NCBI GenBank assembly: GCA_028554755.1
Contig: JAPTOF010000003.1
Coordinates: 28,815,501-28,879,500, forward strand
Origin: Cordia subcordata
Taxonomy: Eukaryota > Streptophyta > Magnoliopsida > Boraginales > Cordiaceae
Direction of reading: 5' to 3'
Length of the DNA stretch: 64,000 nt
Part shown: positions 23,301 through 35,302 of the stretch, piece after piece
How the letters are laid out: every line of letters starts with the position of its first letter
How positions within the stretch are numbered: position 1 is the first letter of the stretch
Made by a program: the position numbers and the translations under genes
Notes under the pieces: model-generated
Told to the model about the DNA's origin: nothing
The model's database searches: none
Seen by the model: only the letters and a program-made list of their open reading frames with translations

Positions 23301-26300
23301 ATTATTGAAAGACCACCCAGATATACTGCCACTCACCAAGACACAGGAACCCCTAGAATGATATCCCAACTCGTAATGGCATCTTAAAGCCCCCTTTTTC
23401 ATGTATAATAGGTCTATCTCCTTAAAGATGCTTATCTTGTTCCCAACATGGAAAAACTCACCATAGAATTCTACTTCACAATTGGGGTAACCACAGTCAT
23501 GCGACTAGAGACCACAATGCCGAGTCATGGCACGTAGTTCACCCAGTAATTACAATCTTTGCGGAGTGAAAATAGAGATCATCTGAATATATGATTTGGC
23601 GTAGCTACAAGTATAAGCCGGCTTTCCAATATAAAGCTGAGAGCAAATTCGTGCATCAGCATTTTGACATCAGATATGAACCGAGAGAAATTTGTGCACC
23701 AGCATTTTGAAGTTAGATATGAAATCGCATTGATCTGACAAACAAAGAACCATATATGATATTCAAGCCTGAGGAAAGAGGCCAAGAGAAAGGGGAGACG
23801 AATAGAAAATATTTTATTGCATGTGAACTCAGATTGTGAAAAATTTTGAACTAAGTCAAATAAATTACAGGAATAATTTCCATTTATCTGTTTCAGTTTT
23901 ACAATTAATAAGTCAATTCTATTTGTATCTCATAAAATGTTAACAGTACCTGATTGCCCTTCTTTCTTTCCTTGAACTGTAGAATGTTGTTGAAAATCTC
24001 TACCAGGGCGATGGACATCAAACACTCTAACAGACTTGTTATATCCAGCAAATATCCTGTAAAAATATCAGCTAAGTTGGTTAGAAGGCTCCAATATGTA
24101 ATACCAAAGATGTTCAATTAGCATAACACACTACATATGTTCAAGATCACTTTGAAGAGTCTAATATGTAACATAAAAGCTAGTCAAATAGAATAAGGGA
24201 GAGTAATTAGGACAAGAACACTACAGACCATACGAAAAATAATACAACAGAGTGGGGTAGGAGAATTATACCAATGAAAACTCCTTAAGACCATTTTTTA
24301 TGGGTATGATGTAGAAAAGATCAATGGCGAAATATCCAGAAATCATGACGGAAGTTATTATCACATGTAAAATATGCCTAACTATTGTATAAAATTTTGA
24401 CTTTATGGGGTAAAGGTATCTTTTTCCCAAGAATTGGGCACAGAAATGCAAGCAAAACTCCTGGAAGGATTAGGTGACATTTCCCAAAACCTGTGGTGGT
24501 TAAGAAACATTTTCCAGTTGTCAAGCAGTCTATAAGTGATAATTTGCCACTAACATATATGACATAGATCAGAAGTCACAACATTGGCAAGCAGTATTTT
24601 CAGATTTTATGCAATTTTAAGCCGAAACACCAGCAGTCAACTCAATATGACACCACAATTCGTGAATTGAAATAGCACAAAAGAAAGAACAGTAGAGTGA
24701 AGCATACTCTAGAATCTCTACGTACTTACTTGCTCCCAGTGGGACTGAAACCAATTGAAAAAGCTGCAGTAATCTCATCCATGGCATCATATGCGCGATA
24801 TGTACAACGAAGCTGTATTATCCAAAAATCAGGTTATAGAGCACATATTATCCGCTTAATTGAAGAAATTTTTAAGTAGCATCTTCTTTTCCAATAAAAG
24901 ATAACATCTAAACTACCACTAAAATAAAAGGATGTTATAACCATAAGATAACAAAGCACAGAGTAAATTAAGCCTTTGTCAGAGTAAGTCAGACACTTAG
25001 CATCAGTCAGACACTTGGTATCATCTTAGGTAGCATGATGTCATTTATCACCTGTCCAGAAATAGCATCCCAAAGATGAATCGGGTGGTCGCGTGTGGTA
25101 CTTGCAAAAACACAGGTATCTGGATCTGAATATCAGCAAGAATTCCAGTTAGACTTTCACTGTTATGTTACTACGCTAAACCACAAAGACTGAACAGTTC
25201 AACTCAGATAAAAGGCGTACTTGAAACAGACATGTAAGGGTACCAGCAATAATCATACACAGACTCCCCCTCACTTATAGCAACATTTGCAGCATAGGAA
25301 TCTGAAACAAACAAGTGACACTGTAAGAAGAACTAAGGCAAAAGAACTAAGTTTTAACAGTTACATCTGGTGAAGAAAGTGCAAAGAATATATGATTTAC
25401 AATATAATAGCTACTCATATTTTCAGAATTTAGGATCTAAAAGTTACACATATTTTCAAGTGCAAACTATGAACCTGAATCAATAAACGCACAGTTATGT
25501 GATTCTTAATATTCAGGTGCATGTTTGTTCAGATGGAGTATGCGGGGAACTAAGGAATCAATCCTGAATATTACTCCATACTCCAAAATCAAGACTGAAG
25601 GAACAAACTTACCAGCATCTGCGACAGATGAACAAGTATCCACCAGATTGCCGTTTTCATCATAAGGTCTGCAAACAATAAAGGACTACTTCATCGTAAT
25701 ACAAACAAACAAAGAAGAGATAACATTTTGTAGTCCATGTCATTCATGTTCTATCTAGAAGAACAGGCAAGCTATAGCTGTTAACCAATAAAATTCAGTT
25801 ATATTCTTACAGAAGTATAAACACTCCAATAAGCTTGTTTCAAGCTTCATATCTAATAAAGGTGCTAAAGATCATCAGAGAAACTAAATATTGTAAGTCT
25901 ACTGCACAAAGAAACAGGAAAAGGAGGGGAAAAGGGGGGGGGGGGGGGGAGTTAAAAGGAAAGAAATGATGACTGATAGCAATATTCTTAATGCTTCCTG
26001 ATCTTCCATATCCTCAATTTAATCCGATTCCAAAATCATGAACAAGATTACTAAATAAATTGAATGAAAAAGATTACTAAACAAATTATCTCTTTTCATG
26101 TCATTCAACCCCAAATAACAAAATTTTAAACTTTATTACTAATGTTTAACAAAGTAAATACACCAGTTTTCAAATTTAATTCTAAAATTTAAACACAAGA
26201 AAAATCATATCAAAAAAGAAAAAAGGAAAAGGAAAAGGAAAAGAACGAGTTGAAGCTTACAAAGTGAAAATATGGAGGGCATTATCGTCAGAGCAAGTGA

Positions 26301-26630
26301 GGAAGCAAGACCCATCCGGTGACCTTCAATCACCATTAGAAAAACAGACACAGAACAGAATATATATACGACATCGTTTATAATATTTCCATTTAAAAAA
26401 TAATAATAATGATAAGGCAAAAGATTTTACCATTTAATGCCTTTGAGGAAATTGTTAGGGTTTGAAGGCTTCCGGAAGTGATTGAAGAAGTGGTAAGTTC
26501 TGTACGGAGGAACACTGTAGTCAATCACCGGCCACGTGTAGGCTTGCTCGGAGGATGGCATTTCTGTAATTTCCTCCATTTTGGTGTCTGGAGTTACGTT
26601 CTCCGGCGGCGTAGCAGCTTCTTCTCCCAT
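20340..26630 (-). CDS. WD40 protein, WRAP53/TCAB1-like
   Basis: Fourteen minus-strand exons: 26431-26630, 26261-26323, 25613-25668, 25221-25301, 25052-25125, 24730-24812, 23950-24056, 22754-22896, 22624-22671, 21768-21820, 21148-21232, 20997-21063, 20789-20902 and 20340-20449. The sum is 1284 nt, 427 residues. The acidic N-terminus (MGEEAATPPENVTPDTK) leads to WD repeats: KWSPDGSCFLTCSDDNALHI, FASTTRDHPIHLWDA, IGFSPTGSKIFAGYNKSVRV, FCPSHSGMLATGSYDQTTAI, QFSKDGNYLYTGGRKDPYIL, LGTGGQDGLVHIYSL and ENCMSIWSFSFSTI. The closest family is WRAP53/TCAB1, which carries telomerase and scaRNAs to Cajal bodies in animals; a plant role is inferred. The last junction matters: exon 13 uses GTAACT at 20788 and does not read on to a stop at 20760, because only this keeps the final WD strand. 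Confidence 0.92.
22987..23268. repeat. 141-bp tandem duplication inside an intron
   Basis: Two consecutive copies share CTTCTACATTCACATGTACT at 23014 and 23055+100 (period 141) and CATGCACAA-TGAAGATG further on. They lie in intron 7 of the WRAP53-like gene. Differences between copies suggest a duplication that is not recent. Confidence 0.7.
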
Positions 26631-26770
26631 TTTTAGTTTCAGCTCTAGACGCAGCTGGCGTTCTTTGTTGAAGTGCGCATAACTATATTTAGTGATGTTA
26701 CCGCCAAAATGCAGTTTATCATACTGTAAAGATTATCAGATTTATGCTTGAAGAATCAACCAACGAGCAA

Positions 26771-26842
26771 GTCGTTGTAGTATAGTGGTGAGTATTCCCG
26801 CCTGTCACGCGGGCGACCCGGGTTCGATCCCCGGCAACGGCG
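26771..26842 (+). tRNA. tRNA-Asp (anticodon GTC)
   Basis: The 72-nt sequence folds as a full cloverleaf. Acceptor arm GTCGTTG pairs with CAACGGC (one T-G pair) with discriminator G. The D arm holds TAGTATAGTGGTGAGTA (A box), the anticodon stem CCCGC/GCGGG encloses CTGTCAC with anticodon GTC at 26804-26806, and the T arm is CCGGGTTCGATCCCCGG (B box). It lies divergently, 140 bases from the start codon of the WRAP53-like gene. The 3' CCA is not encoded, as expected for a nuclear gene. Confidence 0.97.
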
Positions 26843-27301
26843 ATATATGTTTTTTTTTTTTTTTGAATTATTTAGCTCTTCATGCTCAGTAGATACGCTT
26901 CTATATATTCAGACTAATCATTGTTCAATTCTTCCCGGCAACGGCGATATATGTTTTTTTTTTTTATTTTGGATTATTTAGCTCTTCACGCTCAGCGATA
27001 TATGTTTTTTTTTTTTTTTTGAATTATTTAGCTCTTCATGCTCAGTAGATACGCTTCTGTATATTCAGACTAATCATTGTTCAATTCTTCCCGGCAACGG
27101 CGATATATGTTTTTTTTTTTTTATTTTGGATTATTTAGCTCTTCATGCTCAGTAGATACGCTTCTGTATATTCAGACTAATCATTGTTCAATTCTTCCGG
27201 GCAACGGCGATATATGTTTTTTTTTTTATTTTGGATTATTTAGCTCTTCATGCTCAGTAGATACGCTTCTGTATATTCAGACTAATCATTGTTCAATTCT
27301 T
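26831..27301 (+). repeat. Tandem array containing the tRNA-Asp 3' end
   Basis: Five units start at 26831, 26935, about 26995, 27091 and 27197. The period is about 104-106 bp, and the second is cut to about 60 bp. Each full unit starts with the last 12 bases of the tRNA (CCGGCAACGGCG) and continues ATATATG, a T-run, GGATTATTTAGCTCTTCATG and an AATCATTGTTCAATTCTT tail. The third unit lacks the CCGGCAACGG start. Only the first unit is attached to a whole tRNA. The open frame spanning the array is a repeat artefact. Confidence 0.9.
26850..26864 (+). terminator. RNA polymerase III T-run terminator
   Basis: Fifteen consecutive T residues begin 8 bases after the mature 3' end of tRNA-Asp, a strong polymerase III terminator. 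The same T-run recurs in each downstream repeat unit. Confidence 0.85.
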
Positions 27302-27552
27302 TTCCACTAATCAAAGAACATTAATCATTAATTAACCAACTCTTTCCAACTAACCATTTTTCTATATCAGATACCATAATAGAAATGCTTTTAGGCTTAT
27401 CGTACATATATATTTACCACAGGGTGCTTAACAACTACGATACATGTAGCAACTTATTAGCTCATCAACTTTTCGGAAGTCGCTTTTGTTTGTAGAAGAA
27501 TGCTGCAGCACCTTAAATGAAAATGGAACTACTTAACATTCAATTTTGCCTT

Positions 27553-29945
27553 CTATCTCTTTCGTCTCCACCATCTTTTCCCGCCCTTCTCTGTGTCAGC
27601 TTGCGCAAGTTTCTTCATTGTTGCCTCTGCTTCTGCTAACTTGATTCGGTACTCTTTCTTCCAGGCATCAAACTTATGGTCCAGCTTCTGAAACTCAGCT
27701 CCAATATCCTTACTGGAGATCCACCTTTCTGATTTTATCCGGAAAAAGTTTCCATCATCATCATCGAATACAATGCCGTGCTGACTAATATTCAGACCAC
27801 TGATCAAATTTGCTCTGCTGCTGTTTACTTGCAGTTCAGCTTCAGTTACTTGTAAATCAGCTTTTTGGGGCAAATAATAAAACTTCTCTCGACTCCTTCG
27901 ATACTGTGTTTCTATTTCCGTTGATGTACCATTACCAGTTGGCTTCATCGAGGGAGAAGCTTCAAATCTTTGGGATATTCTCATGGCCTTTTCACCAGCA
28001 ACACCCTTCTTGGCTGCGGCTAGACTTATCTACATACAAATGTAAATTAACCATCTTTGTTACTGCAATCAACAGGACATAAATTTTGTGTTTTCTATTT
28101 TTAAAATATGATGATATCAAGAACCTAAACTTACTTGCATAGATTTCAATTGATCTTGCCACATCTTCTCCATGTATATCATTTTGGCTTCATATTCCAT
28201 CCATCTTTTCTCATATTGGTTTATGTTTTTCCGCAATGCACCATTCTCTGCTTCCTTGTTTCTCAAAGCTGCCTCAGTTCTGAGGACTTGTCTTTGAAGA
28301 GTAACCAAAAACGGGTATGGAATCCAAGTGTGATCCTGGCCAGCACACAAAGTTAAAGAAAAGCAATCAAAACTGGTATCTTTGCGATTGTATGACAAAG
28401 TTAAAGACAAGCAATGGGAATGCATCAATAGATGATGATATTTACTCAAACTGAGATTGGTCGCATGCTAAAGAATCTACCTTCATATCTGGATTGTTCT
28501 TGTCATGGACTTGTTTAGCTTTGATCTTCTCATCAGGTAGATTTTTCTTGTTCTCTGTACGGTTATGACGCCGTCTAGTCAACCAGCGTCGAATTCCTAC
28601 AGAAGGAAGTTAAAGATAATGACAACTTAGCAATGAAAGAAATATGCTTGTATTGGACTTAAGTCATACCAGATTGTAAATATAAGATTGCTCTATGCTG
28701 TCCTTCAAATCCATCGATTTTGGAATATTGTTTCTGCTGTTTCTGCATCGAAGTGCTGCCTCTCAATCTAATCAGTAGCTGCTGATAAGCTTTTCTTTCA
28801 TTTTCACCACGGATAACTGCAAGAGCACATTCCTCTTTGTTGAGTTTCCACAAAAAGTATGGCCATGTTCAGCCACATTAAGCGTCCACATTAACCAAAT
28901 GGGGAAATCATCAAGTTAAAAGTCAATTTCTGAAGCTCATTTTCTTTCTAAACCAGCATTATCAAACAAGAAATTATGAGAAATGAAACTTCATTCTCTG
29001 GACAGGCTTTGGATATAAATAAACGAAAAAGGAACAAAAAATTTTATGAAACTCTAAAGAGAGGCTCCAAACATGAAGTGGTTAACATGAATTACATGAT
29101 TGTAGTGAAATTACACTGCTTTTAAGCTCATTATAATATCGGCGCGCTTGATAGCCCCGAAAGCATCTTTGAAATACTAGTGCTCCTTTTACTTTTCCTT
29201 CTCTTGTATCATCCAATCTTTCAATCTGTGAAACACCAGAATTACAACATCAGGCAAACCTCAACATTGCAGCAAGAACAAAATTGTTTTTCATGCAAAA
29301 ACGGAGGGCAGTAAATCCAAAATAGATATCATCTAACAAATTCCAATTTTGATTGACAGGTGCCAGTAGATCAACGACAAGAGTTTGAGTGGATCATCAA
29401 GTAGAACCCCTATTCCAATATCTGGACACATAAATGCGATAAAGTTTCACATGTATACATATTTTCAAGTCTGGATACAAGTGACCGACTAATCAAATAA
29501 CTTAAGGTGTTAGTTTGATGCTTCCAATAGATTCTGCCATGTACAACGATCGAGATTTTTGAGCTATGACGTAACGCTCCAACGAAGAAAACTTGTTTAT
29601 AAATGAAAAAACCAACTTATAATCAGAAACCTGAACTTGTTCTTCTGCAGACTTCCTTGCATATGCGGCAACTGCTGCAATATCACCATTTTCTGGCTGT
29701 TGCTGATGGGCTGATTCTACTAAAACCTTTGTGCTGTCACTCAAATTCTTATGCTCATTAGCATCAGCCCCACTGCTCTGGAAATTATTCCTTAACAGTC
29801 TTCTCGGCCGAGATGGTAACCGGCCCTTGGACACCGGACGAACAGGCAGTGGTGGAGGGACTTCCTTGGGCTCATTCTCCACCTGCTGGATCTTTTGCAG
29901 CATAAGCTCCAGTGAGCTGAGAGCTGGCATTGAATATGTAGTCAT
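27553..29945 (-). CDS. Myosin VIII-like tail protein without motor domain
   Basis: Six minus-strand exons, 29631-29945, 29096-29225, 28670-28816, 28481-28596, 28135-28335 and 27553-28029, sum to 1386 nt, 461 residues. Residues 1-105 resemble the plant myosin VIII leader (SSLELML, VPPPLPVRP, GRLPSRPRR). Residues 106-236 hold IQ-type motifs (ALVFQRCFRGYQARRYY, SLQSFIRGENERKAY, LQSGIRRWLTRRR). Residues 237-303 are a coiled coil (LQRQVLRTEAALRNKEAEN, MEYEAKM, MEKMWQDQLKSMQ). Residues 304-461 are the myosin VIII tail (KFDAWKKEYRIKL, KRWWRRKR). The motor of about 700 residues should lie between exons 1 and 2, but that intron is only 405 bases and no P-loop or switch motif is seen. All junctions close in frame with no stops. 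The start could also be 29930 or 30014. A non-motor cargo or calmodulin-binding role is inferred. Confidence 0.82.
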
Positions 29946-30563
29946 CACTGATGACTGGTGATGATAATACAATCCGCTTAGTGCTTGGCAGCACTTCAAG
30001 AAGTACAAACTCAATTGCTCATTTAACTACATGTACAATTAAAATACAAAAATTCAAGACTTTGAAAAAGGCTCTTTCAGTGGCTTACTCTGTGTGCTTT
30101 TCTTAGCACAGTCATTTACTGGAGGAACAAGACTGCAAGGATTCAAACTGTCTATTGACGCATGACTCATGAGAGCCTTTTGTTTTGCCTTGCTTTTGCT
30201 TTATCTATTACCAAAATTATGGGTAGGTCGGTCCTATGATGTTGGTATCGACAAACTACAAAAGAATTTGAATAATTAACAAGAAATTGGGAAGTGTCTT
30301 GTGAGATGGTCCACATGTTGCGGACTGGAGAGGAACTGTAGAAGACATCTATCAAGAATGTGTGACAAGACATGGATTATGTGCAGTACTTAATACTTTG
30401 CTGTATATTAAATCCTAAGCCAAATCGACTTGCTGGTTCAGATGCGCACAGAAATGTAGTGACAAGCTGGCAGGGAATGTTCAATGATTGTATTGTACAA
30501 ACATTTTATGTAGTCCATACACGCTGCCTTCAATGACTTCAACAAGTGTTTATGATGCCACAG
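29946..30563. other. Upstream region of the headless myosin gene
   Basis: Presumed promoter and leader of the minus-strand myosin-tail gene. No motor-domain exon and no other gene were recognised here. An upstream in-frame ATG exists at 30014. Confidence 0.5.
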
Positions 30564-30720
30564 GACGCTCGTTGTTGGTTAAGGTAATAGTTGCATCACC
30601 CTTATAAGGAGGAGACATAAGTTCAAATTTCGAAATGTATATTTGTTGGGAGGACTTTTTCTTCACTGTTCTCAAATCAATTGTGACTTGAATACCCTAT
30701 CTCAAGGGGGGGAGAAAAAA
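30564..30720 (+). mobile_element. SINE-like element, degenerate
   Basis: GTTGGTTAAGGTAATAG resembles a polymerase III A box and AAGTTCAAATTTCG a B box about 45 bases later. The block ends in a purine-rich GGGGGGGAGAAAAAAG tail. No target duplication was found, so this is tentative. Confidence 0.4.
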
Positions 30721-32614
30721 GAGCATTTCAGTGCCGAATTTAAAATTTTTTATTTTATTACGCGTAATGTATGCATATGATTAGAAATACTTTCAAAACA
30801 TTATAAAATTAAAGAAATCGTGGAATCAAGCAGAACATCAATGGCATTTTTTGAGAAAGTATATTATTCTTGAGAGTATTTGTTTATTGGAATACTTTGG
30901 TATATATAATAAGTCAGTCTAGACTCTACGCATGGTGCAGTAGGGGCAAGATTATGGGACCTAAAGCAGTTAACAATGGGTCTAGTTTTCAAGGGGGATG
31001 TGGGAGAAATGATGAAGATTTGAACTAATATACTCAACCAAAAGACCCAAGCTTGAATGTCAATTGTCGTTAAACATAATTAATCACTTGGATACTAGGA
31101 AACAACATTTCCTTATCATTATCCAATTCCAGAGGCTCCTACTTTTATGCTGTTGAACTTGTTATCACCTTTGAGGCAATGAGAAGTCATTAAATTTTGT
31201 TTCCATTCATGTGATAAGGGGGGAGAAAAAGGGATAAAAGGGAAAAGGGAATGGAAAAATACCCAAGTGATTGATTGAAAGTTGTCGCCTTTAGTGGTTC
31301 CAAAACTACAGAGAGAATGATGTGTTGGTAATGGTGGTAGTCATTATACAAAAAGCCTGTAACGGGGTTTATCTTTCATTTTTTGTATGTATACATACAC
31401 TTTATTCCCATTTGCAAACAATCACACGCCTTGATGGCCTGGTCCCCCCACTCGAGTTGGACAACACGTTAGTAAAACTCATCTTAGAAAAGGCACTCTT
31501 AAGAAAAAATCATGGAGCGTCCCTAGATACTTTGCATTTCTTTCTTACTCATTTATTACTTGTTACGTGCATATTTTATTATTATTGTACTAAAATATTA
31601 AAAAGTACAAAAAAAAAGTTTACTTTACATAAGAAGTGACAAAAGAATGATAAAGGAAAAGAGTGGTATTTATCGTTTTCAAAATCATCATTGAGTATTT
31701 CTCTAAACATGTTTATCGGAAATCATTAATAGTTAATATTTAGTCGAATCTGTTTACTAGGAATGATTTTCTTATATCGCAACCCAATTTTCATGAAAAT
31801 AATTTCTCGAATTGAAAAGGCAAAGAAAGACAACACCATGAAGGTAGATCGGATATTTCTAATATTCGTAGAGATCTATTTTCCCTTGTATAGAAAGTGT
31901 ATTGTTAATATAGAATTATCTTGTACGGTTGAAAGAAAAAATTAAGAGAGTCAAAGACGAGATGTACAATTGAAAGTGTTTGATATTTTTTGATGCAATA
32001 CTGGTTCAACTGCGGGCTTCACGATTAAGTCGAAAACGCTGTTCAGATAAGTTTGGCCCAGACAATAACGACCCATGAGACAATACTTGACTGCAGATTG
32101 AAGCCCAAGTTCTGCGTTCAAAACAATATCTGCAAGGATTACTTTATTGGGTCAGATTTGCGACAAGTTTGATCCTGGGGTCCTTAGCTTGGAGAGTAGT
32201 GTATGATTGCAGAACAAGTTTCTTTTCACCTTCCCTTTATCTCGTGGACCAAATTGACTATTCAGAAACTTTTTATCAAAAAAAAAATCCTAAAAATATG
32301 CTTTATTTGCACATTTGACAAAATATTAAAAACATGAATCCGGAAATACACTTATTAAAAAAAAAATTTAAATGTCCTAATCCTCTATGGATCAACCCTC
32401 TCTATTGAAGAGAAGGTTTGGAATTATGCATTGAGCACTTCTTTTATTTCACTCCATCGCTAAATCATATCTATTGGCTGTTTATATTTATACTATTAAT
32501 AATATATACAATGAGTTACAAAATCCTAATGGGTTGGTCAACTTCACAAGTTTATATTGTTTAAAAACACTCGTATTAATTTTCAATGTATTACTAGAAT
32601 AGTTACTAGTCACA
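30721..32614. other. Intergenic, no gene recognised
   Basis: AT-rich, only short frames without motifs. Nothing else can be supported. Confidence 0.5.
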
Positions 32615-34377
32615 CTAGTTATCTCAAGAACCGTGCTTTGCACGAATCAATCTTTAGATTTTATTTCTTAATTTGAGAAAATAACATATTCTCAAAATGC
32701 TTCACATATATCAATCTTATACTTTTATTTCTTATTTTGAGAGAAGAGCATAATTCTTAAAAAATTCAAAAATATCTAATGCTTTAATGAAATTTGAAGT
32801 AGTATAAATAGAAAAATTTACAATATTCACAACAAGTGTTTCCAACTTCAAATTCTCAAAGATGCTCTCTTGGATGGCTTTTGCATAATCTAAAATAATA
32901 TGTCCCAATGAATTATGATATTCTCAATAGCTTAACTCTCTCTACTATATAAAACTACAAATGCTAGAACTATACAAAACTACATGTTCTAACTAACTAA
33001 TTGCTTCTTGGTGTGTTGTGTACCTTGCTAAAAGCCACAATATATAGATGTTAAAAGAGATAAAGTCTTCAATATTACATTCAAGATTGAATTTCAAGAG
33101 TTTTAAAACCTCTAAATAATAATCCAAGACAATTATGGAGAAATTCCAAAGGTCTCATAACGCTTTAGAGTTTATATCCAAGTTAATGAGGAGGCCAAAA
33201 GTCTCAAAATAATAATGACAAATTCTTTAATTTCTCATTCATAATAATATAGATTATATATCATATAAATAATAGATTTAGGACTTACTTTGATATAATT
33301 TTGGGCAAGCCATGTGTAATTAGTTGCCATTATCCAAACTATATGATGAGGTCTTACAAAATTAAAATCATTAGATCTCCAAAGTGCATGGATTTATTAA
33401 ACTTTTTGTATGTTTTATACCTTTCTATAAAAATTCTTTAAATTTGATTTGATGTGTGAATTATTTTCTTAGACAACTTGAGAATCTTCATATATTTTAT
33501 TTAATAAATATTTAAAATTAGAGAAGATAGAGAAAATAATCAGGCTACATCATTTAAGTGATATATTATTAAAAATTTAACAATAAAAATTAAGTTGAAC
33601 ATTTTTTGAAATAATTGAAACTGATTTAGATATTTTGAAACAATGAGAATTAACTTGAGAAAAAAGAAAGAAGAAAATAGTGGAAATTGTAGCAATTATT
33701 TTATTTTTTGTATTAAGTAGTAATTACATAGATAAACTAGCAAAAATGAATCATAGAAACATGACATGTGGCACTACTTAAAACATGAATATGATAAGCC
33801 TATGACATTAAAAACACATGAGATATAACTTTATATCCATTATTATTATAGATATATATATATATTATAAATTTTTTTTGTTCTCTTTCTTTTTATTTGA
33901 TTATTTTAATCAACTATTTTATCATGTTTAATATGTAACTTAAATGATGTAATAATCTTTTTTTTTTAAAAAATTTGAATAATGACGATAATTGCATTTT
34001 GCAAATCTCACTTGCAAGAGTACATATATAGATATATAAAGATATATAGATATAGATATTATTTAGATTTCTTTTTCTTCTTTTCTTTTTTGGTTCTCTT
34101 TCTTTTTATTTGATTATATAATCAACTATTTTATCATGTTTTTAATATGCAACTTAAATGAAGCAAGAATCTTTAGAAAAAATCGAATATTGATAACAAT
34201 TGCATTTTGCAAATTAGACTTGCATTAGTAATCTCTTTTATGAACTTATGTGGTACTTTAAAAGGAGCTTATGTGGCATCTAAATAGGAGCTTACGTGTC
34301 ATTCAAGAAGGAGCTTATGTGGCGTTCAAAAATCTCATAACTTTACATGAATTATAACTTTATATAAATAGTATAGA
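32615..34377 (-). mobile_element. Helitron-like element(s), composite
   Basis: On the minus strand the 3' end reads hairpin CGTGC-AAA-GCACG (complement of 32632-32644), 13 bases, then CTAG followed by T. Two possible 5' ends on the same strand, at 34377 and 33852, both start TCTATA and continue into ATATAAAGTTAT-A-TCATG, each preceded by A. Internal segments 33889-34015 and 34087-34210 are copies of each other. TC...CTRR ends, a subterminal hairpin and A/T flanks fit Helitrons. No Rep/helicase is encoded, so it would be non-autonomous. Confidence 0.5.
34245..34336. repeat. 23-bp tandem repeat, four units
   Basis: CTTATGTGG-type starts at 34245, 34268, 34291 and 34314 give an exact 23-bp period, with GGAGCTTATGTGGCATTC as core. 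The same repeat occurs at 36529-36643. It lies near the 5' end of the Helitron-like element. Confidence 0.8.
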
Positions 34378-35256
34378 TAGATATATAGATATAGATGTAT
34401 TTATTATAATCTAAAACCCGTCCAAAATGGAACAATTAAAACAAAGGATGATGTGTTGGTTTTGTGTGTGTATTTGCATGGTAATTCTATACTTATTTTG
34501 AAGTGTTTTGAGCTTATTTGGTAGCATTAGTGTAGTATTTAAAGTATAATTGTGCATAAGCGTTGTTAATTGTATATAGTTGAGTTTGAAGGTCAAATGC
34601 TATACTCAATGTTTATTTTCATGTCTTATGTGAGTTTTGGGATGGGACGAGCGTAAATGAGGAAGAAACAAGCTAAACGTTGAAGACCAGAAGCGAAAAT
34701 ATAAAGAAATGAGCGAAAAATGAAGTTTTAAATTGAGTTGTCAAGGCACTTAAGTACTGACTAGTTGGTAAAGTCTCTTGGTAAGTCCAGAGAGCTCATA
34801 TTTTCACTAGTCGAGCATGAAGAAGTTATTGGCCGGCTAGTAGGGTCGACCGGTAGTTGATTTTGAGCTTATTTCACAATCTATCACTCCATCCCCCACA
34901 CACACTTCCCAAAACCCTAATCCTAACACTCACCCACCTCACACACACTCTTCCACATACATTTACACTAGGAATCAAGCATCTAGGAGGATCAAACACA
35001 AGGATTTGGGGCTCATGCTCATGGATTGTAAAGAGATGGCTAAGGATAAAAGGGTAAATTCCTTATCTCTCTTTTATTCTAAGTTAATATATGTTTAATT
35101 GGATCATGTAGGGTGATTTATACTTGTATTATGGATTGATTACTCCTTTACTGTTATGGGTACTTGATTGATTTATGTATATATGCTTTGTGCTTAGGAT
35201 TTCAACTGCTATTCTACATACATGCCTAAGTGTTTGGTAAAATGCCTCAATGAAGT

Positions 35257-35302
<46 letters not shown>

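Noticed and set aside
27077..27310. A 77-codon frame with repeated SSSCSVDTLLYIQTNH-type peptide
   Set aside because: It is the translation of the tRNA-tail tandem array, not a gene.
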